Source of the DNA: B8-G4 sp033720735 | GTDB lineage: Bacteria; Bacteroidota; Bacteroidia; Chitinophagales; Saprospiraceae | Assembly: GCA_033720735.1 (NCBI GenBank) | Contig: JAWWBX010000221.1 | Location: forward strand, 1-7,336 | Reading direction: 5' to 3' | DNA length: 7,336 nucleotides | Shown here: piece after piece, positions 4,889 through 7,336 of the stretch | How positions within the stretch are numbered: the stretch's first letter is position 1 | Layout of the letters: each line of letters begins with the position of its first letter | Made by a program: the position numbers and the translations under genes | Notes under the pieces: generated by a model | Databases searched by the model: none | What the model was told of the DNA's origin: nothing | The model's input: the letters and a program-made list of their open reading frames with translations, nothing else

Positions 4889-7336
4889 TTAGTCCAGATG
4901 GATCAGCCGGACAGTTCCTATCAAGAAGCCGTCGTGGATCAGGAAGCCAAGATACACACCTGGCGGGGCTTCCAACTCGACTTCCGTTTTTCCACTGGCT
5001 TGCAGGCCCTGCCGGGTGATCTGCCGACCGGTAAGATCAATGATCAGGATCTCACCTGGTACTCCGGTAAGTCGTGGATGGAACAAGGTGAAGTTGCTGC
5101 GAAACGGATTGGGATGAACGGTGATGATATCCCCAGGATCAAGGTCAGGCCGCGTAGTGCCCAGCGGAACTGAAAAGGTAAAGACCCCCGTGCATCCAAA
5201 CGCATCGGTGATGGTGACAACATAGGTGCCGCGGAAAAGTCCGGAGATCGATGCCGTTGTGTCCCCGGTGCTCCATTGATAGCTGATCCCGCCCGGCACT
5301 GAAACGCCTTCCAGTGAAATGCCTCCGGACCCTGAACCCGGGTCAGGGGTGATGACCAGGTTGTCAATCATGATCTGAGGTAGTTCCATGATGCCGACTT
5401 CGACAATGCTGTCACAGCCATTGGCGCCGGTAAAGACCCCGGCACCGAGACTGTCTGGGTTGATCGAGTCTCCGTGGCATACGATGGCGTCGATGACAAG
5501 TACATTCTCCGGTAGCTGAATAATAGTGATACAGCTGCTTCCCTGACAGCCCAAGGTGTCGGTGACGGTAACACAGAGCGTTCCGGGGAAGTCAACCGTA
5601 ATTGACGGTGCTGTTGATCCATTGCTCCAAAGATAAGTGGCATAGGTTGCGCCGTTCAGTACGATCTGGTATGCATCTCCAGAACAGATAACGAGCGTGT
5701 CAAAGCCAAAATCCGGAACCACCGCCTCACTTTCGGTGATTGTCAGGCACTGGGTGGCGGCGCATCCATTCGCATCAATAGCCGTGACGCAATATTCACC
5801 ACCCTCCGTGATCGTCAGCATGGAGCTGGTGTCTCCCCCGGACCATAGATATGAGGCAAATCCACCCGAAGCCATGACGGTGAGTGTTTCGCCGCGGCAA
5901 ATGTGGGAGGGCCCGATGATCACCAGCGAATCAACCGGTATTTCAATTACCTCAACGCAGTCTTCTGCAGTACAACCGTTTGCATCGATCACCGTCACAC
6001 AATACGTGAAATTACCCGTGACGTTGACCGATGGCCCGACTTCACCATGCGACCACAGATATTGGTAGCTTGAGGGATCGGGCGGGATGCCTGCGTCGAG
6101 CAGGGCAGTAGTGCCTGCACAGTGCTCGACTGTATCCCCCAGATCAACGACAGGCGGCATCGCCTCAAGAAGCTCCAGACAGTCAATGCCGACACATCCG
6201 TCAAAATCCAGCACCGTCACACAGTACTGGCCGGCGCTTGTCACGACAATCGTCTCCGTTGTCTCGCCCGTCGACCAGGAGACCTCGGCGTACGTCTCCT
6301 GCAAATAGAGCGTTGTCTCGCCACCGGGACAAAGACCTTGGGGAGCATGGATGACCGGAACCGGGTTCGGCACTTCGATGACCTCAACGCATGCGGTATT
6401 GGTACAGCCAGACACATCCGTCACGGTGACACAGTACTGACCTGCCACGAAGACATCCAAAAAGGGTTCCGTCGAGCCGTCACTCCACATAAAGGTGCCG
6501 TTGCCGACCGCCTCCAGGATCGTGCTTCCGCCAGGGCAGATTGCCGTATCGCCGAGGATCTGTGCCATCGGTTGAGGCAGGTAGATGACATCGGTACATG
6601 AACTGTAGGTGCATCCGTCCACATCTGTGACGGTCACGCAATAGGTCGCGCCAGTCAGTACGTCGATGCTCTGCGTGGTTTCTCCATTTGACCAGTCGTA
6701 CAAATCAAAACCCGGTCCGGCATCGATCGTGACGACATCGCCCTCGCAGGCTTCATATTGCGGCGTGAGGGCAAACGCGGCACTGCATTCAGGCACCTGC
6801 AGAAAGAGCTGGTATCCATCACACACACCCAGCAGGAAGTCCATAAGGAAATCGCCGTTGGCATCCAGAAAGACGAAGTCGTACGTGGAGACATTCCACG
6901 GATACATCACCGACCCGTATGACGGGTCCAGCACGCCCTGATCATTCTGCATGAGGGAAAATTTACGCATCGAGGCACCGCTGTTGCAGGGCGGGATGTC
7001 GACATCCACATCGGCAATACCGAAGTCGAGATCACCGTCACCATCCAGATCGGCAAACTTGCAATTGCCCCCAAACGCCGCCGTGCGCGGATCCGTGCTG
7101 TTGAGGGTGCTGTAGCTCACCGACTGGTCTGGTGTCGATCCGTCGACCAGGTGATAAAAGTCCTGCTGGTCATCGACGATATAGATATCCTGAAAATTGT
7201 TGCCGTCGATCGGCGCAACCGCAAACATATATGGTTGCTCGCCTGCCGCCAGGTTTTGCCAGTTGGTAAAGGTGCCGTCACCATTATTGTATAAAACAAA
7301 TACGCCGATCTGATTGAAGGGCGGTACTGCAAAGAG
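4889..7336 (-). CDS. Large T9SS-secreted surface protein with FG-GAP/VCBS and cysteine-rich Ig/PKD-like repeats (N-terminus outside window)
   Basis: The frame ends at TAA (4889-4891) and stays open to the right edge. An internal ATG at 7226-7228 is therefore not the real start: 36 further in-frame codons, including YNNGDGTFTNW, precede it. Numbering from the edge, 815 residues are visible. Residues 1-185 hold FG-GAP/VCBS-type repeats with Ca-binding loops: IDGNNFQD (near 43), DLDGDGDLD (96-104) and LDANGDFLMD (157-166). Six Ig/PKD-like repeats with four cysteines each follow (about 189-610), then a short two-cysteine unit (about 611-654) and an SprB-like repeat with one cysteine (about 655-726). 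A type A T9SS sorting domain closes the protein (about 727-815: VHPNPF, IIDLTGRQI, APPGVYLGFL). It is probably an adhesin-like or matrix protein attached to or released from the cell surface; ligand and enzyme activity are not visible. accC starts 13 bases downstream on the same strand. Confidence 0.9.
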   Translation of the reverse strand, partial: LFAVPPFNQIGVFVLYNNGDGTFTNWQNLAAGEQPYMFAVAPIDGNNFQDIYIVDDQQDFYHLVDGSTPDQSVSYSTLNSTDPRTAAFGGNCKFADLDGDGDLDFGIADVDVDIPPCNSGASMRKFSLMQNDQGVLDPSYGSVMYPWNVSTYDFVFLDANGDFLMDFLLGVCDGYQLFLQVPECSAAFALTPQYEACEGDVVTIDAGPGFDLYDWSNGETTQSIDVLTGATYCVTVTDVDGCTYSSCTDVIYLPQPMAQILGDTAICPGGSTILEAVGNGTFMWSDGSTEPFLDVFVAGQYCVTVTDVSGCTNTACVEVIEVPNPVPVIHAPQGLCPGGETTLYLQETYAEVSWSTGETTETIVVTSAGQYCVTVLDFDGCVGIDCLELLEAMPPVVDLGDTVEHCAGTTALLDAGIPPDPSSYQYLWSHGEVGPSVNVTGNFTYCVTVIDANGCTAEDCVEVIEIPVDSLVIIGPSHICRGETLTVMASGGFASYLWSGGDTSSMLTITEGGEYCVTAIDANGCAATQCLTITESEAVVPDFGFDTLVICSGDAYQIVLNGATYATYLWSNGSTAPSITVDFPGTLCVTVTDTLGCQGSSCITIIQLPENVLVIDAIVCHGDSINPDSLGAGVFTGANGCDSIVEVGIMELPQIMIDNLVITPDPGSGSGGISLEGVSVPGGISYQWSTGDTTASISGLFRGTYVVTITDAFGCTGVFTFSVPLGTTRPDLDPGDIITVHPNPFRSNFTLFHPRLTGVPGEILIIDLTGRQITRQGLQASGKTEVELEAPPGVYLGFLIHDGFLIGTVRLIHLD
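5159..5506 (-). repeat. Two divergent repeat units before the sorting domain
   Basis: Positions 5506-5375 code for a shortened unit with IVCHGDSI and GANGCDSIV and only two cysteines. It resembles the short C-x-G-D-S/x-G-C-D-S-I unit often seen in Bacteroidota surface proteins. Positions 5374-5159 code for a unit with YQWSTGDTTASISGL and a TYVVTITDAFGCTG strand, close to SprB-type repeats. There the YC cysteine is replaced by valine and only the GC cysteine remains. Confidence 0.7.
5507..6772 (-). repeat. Six tandem Ig/PKD-like repeats, 68-75 codons each, with an invariant cysteine pattern
   Basis: In reading order the units lie at about 6772-6569, 6568-6362, 6361-6155, 6154-5930, 5929-5720 and 5719-5507. 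Each has a C-x-G start, a W-S-x-G turn (one unit has WSGGD) and a YCVTV-type strand (LCVTV in unit six) followed by x-D-x-x-GC-x4-C. The second, third and fourth cysteines are spaced C-x8-C-x4-C in all six. The first-to-second distance varies between 35 and 40 residues. The DNA is similar around the YCVT codons but diverged elsewhere, so these are old duplications kept by selection on the protein. Confidence 0.88.

Noticed and set aside
7226..7228. ATG at 7226-7228 (minus) as the true start of the surface protein
   Set aside because: The frame stays open for 36 more codons to the edge and those residues continue the FG-GAP/VCBS pattern. No signal peptide follows this ATG, although T9SS cargo needs one.
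1..7336. Search by eye for CRISPR repeats, tRNA or rRNA, insertion-sequence ends and transposase or integrase motifs
   Set aside because: None was found. The only periodic DNA is the protein-coding repeat region at 5159-6772.

Overview
The window looks like a piece of a Bacteroidota chromosome, probably from a moderately GC-rich lineage such as Saprospiria/Lewinella-like or Rhodothermia-like bacteria. The phylum call rests on two large secreted proteins that both end in a type A C-terminal sorting domain of the type IX secretion system (T9SS), on a DUF2911 protein, and on a family of PQQ-dependent sugar dehydrogenases with Ig and PA14 appendages that is common in this phylum. The class-level placement is a guess. 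Coding density is very high: there are five genes, and no gap longer than about 70 bases.

Left part (1-3394, plus strand). The 3' end of a DUF2911 gene enters from the left edge. After 69 bases comes a 77-residue single-domain protein of unknown function. Its stop codon overlaps the start codon of an 895-residue secreted protein (TGATG). That protein has a signal peptide, a glucose/sorbosone dehydrogenase beta-propeller, an Ig-like domain, a His-rich domain, a PEGA-like segment, a PA14 domain and a T9SS sorting domain. The last two genes are very likely co-transcribed.

Right part (3397-7336, minus strand). A large cell-surface protein runs in from the right edge without its N-terminus. It has FG-GAP/VCBS calcium-binding repeats, six four-cysteine Ig/PKD-like repeats, two divergent repeats and a T9SS sorting domain. 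Thirteen bases after its stop begins a complete biotin carboxylase subunit gene (accC type) of an acyl-CoA carboxylase. This gene meets the sugar-dehydrogenase gene tail to tail with only two bases between the stop codons.

Functionally the window combines extracellular proteins (sugar oxidation or carbohydrate binding, and a large adhesin-like surface protein) with one core metabolic enzyme. I see no RNA genes, CRISPR array, insertion sequence or attachment site. I see no clear sign of a new multi-gene system. The points most worth a second look are the strictly spaced cysteine repeats, the His cluster in the dehydrogenase's accessory domain, the coupled small gene, and the tight junctions on both sides of accC.
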